Below, one piece after another: positions 63,927 through 64,000 of a stretch of 64,000 bases of DNA. The first letter of the stretch is position 1; each line of letters begins with the position of its first letter. This DNA is from Marinobacterium ramblicola (GTDB lineage Bacteria > Pseudomonadota > Gammaproteobacteria > Pseudomonadales > Balneatricaceae), in the NCBI RefSeq assembly GCF_019084545.1, contig NZ_JAHREP010000002.1, positions 200,890-264,889 on the forward strand, read 5' to 3'. The notes under the pieces were generated by a model, which did no database searches, had not been told where the DNA came from, and was given only the letters and a program-made list of their open reading frames with translations. Position numbers and translations under genes: made by a program.

Positions 63927-64000
63927 TCCTCGATAGCTCAGTTGGTAGAGCAGTAGACTGTTAATCTATTGGTCGCTGGTTCGAGTCCAGCTCGAGGAGC
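63927..64000 (+). tRNA. tRNA-Asn (anticodon GTT), last bases beyond window
   Basis: Acceptor TCCTCGA pairs with TCGAGGA; D-loop AGCTCAGTTGGTAGAGC; anticodon GTT at 63960-63962; T-loop GGTTCGAGTCC. The window ends within the CCA tail. Confidence 0.96.

Overview
The window is GC-rich, densely coded bacterial DNA that reads as a free-living gammaproteobacterium with respiratory and nitrogen flexibility. Pointers are SrmB-, CecR-, YbhGFSR-, YjeH- and AzoR-type genes, a Lon-like protease of the YcbZ type, NirK nitrite reductase, DraT (so probably a nitrogen fixer), a Rieske vanillate demethylase and several multi-domain c-di-GMP proteins. The genus cannot be fixed from this sequence.

Layout. 1-6.1 kb (minus): globin-coupled hybrid histidine kinase, CheR methyltransferase and a REC-PAS-GGDEF-EAL response regulator cut by the window edge, i.e. 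an oxygen-to-c-di-GMP pathway. 6.2-8.1 kb: AsnC/Lrp regulator divergent from a YjeH-like amino-acid exporter. 8.2-16.0 kb: CecR divergent from ybhG-ybhF-ybhS-ybhR, an outer-membrane efflux lipoprotein and a VOC protein. 16.0-18.1 kb: GlxA-like regulator, SnoaL-like protein, FMN reductase. 18.1-18.9 kb: AT-rich non-coding island holding a one-spacer type I-E CRISPR remnant behind a leader-like stretch, plus TGTCGA inverted repeats. 18.9-26.0 kb: GGDEF-EAL protein, solute-binding protein, Sel1 lipoprotein, Cache-GGDEF-EAL protein. 26.2-31.6 kb: MFS transporter, then dctP-vanB-vanA (minus) facing vanR, with four VanR-type palindromes between. 31.6-35.7 kb: CodA-like deaminase, LysR, AzoR, EamA transporter. 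35.6-43.7 kb: Lrp regulator, a shortened NAD-glutamate dehydrogenase and PutA. 43.8-48.3 kb: a PotABCD-type ABC transporter operon with a sigma-54 promoter and tandem NtrC-like sites. 48.5-52.6 kb: Lon-like protease, a Usp-like protein and DraT. 52.8-54.9 kb: nirK behind an FNR/DNR-type promoter, followed by a collapsed nirV/SCO pseudogene. 55-57.7 kb: MgtC-like membrane protein and SrmB. 58-59.4 kb: peroxiredoxin-glutaredoxin with an OxyR-like site, NlpC/P60 lipoprotein. 59.4-60.0 kb: gene-free cluster of DnaA-box-like motifs. 60-63.7 kb: a second solute-binding protein plus PAS-GGDEF-EAL pair. 63.8-64 kb: tRNA-Ser(TGA) and tRNA-Asn(GTT).

Themes. (i) c-di-GMP: four GGDEF-EAL proteins, two of them encoded beside a lone periplasmic binding protein without permease or ATPase, recalling the NspS-MbaA pairing. 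(ii) Nitrogen: NtrC/sigma-54 signals, DraT, glutamate dehydrogenase, PutA and a polyamine/amino-acid type importer lie within 17 kb. (iii) Aromatic use: the van operon carries its own TRAP-type binding protein. The signals judged most worth checking are the CRISPR remnant, the binding-protein/c-di-GMP pairs, the NtrC/sigma-54 region, the DnaA-box cluster and the nirV/SCO deletion product.
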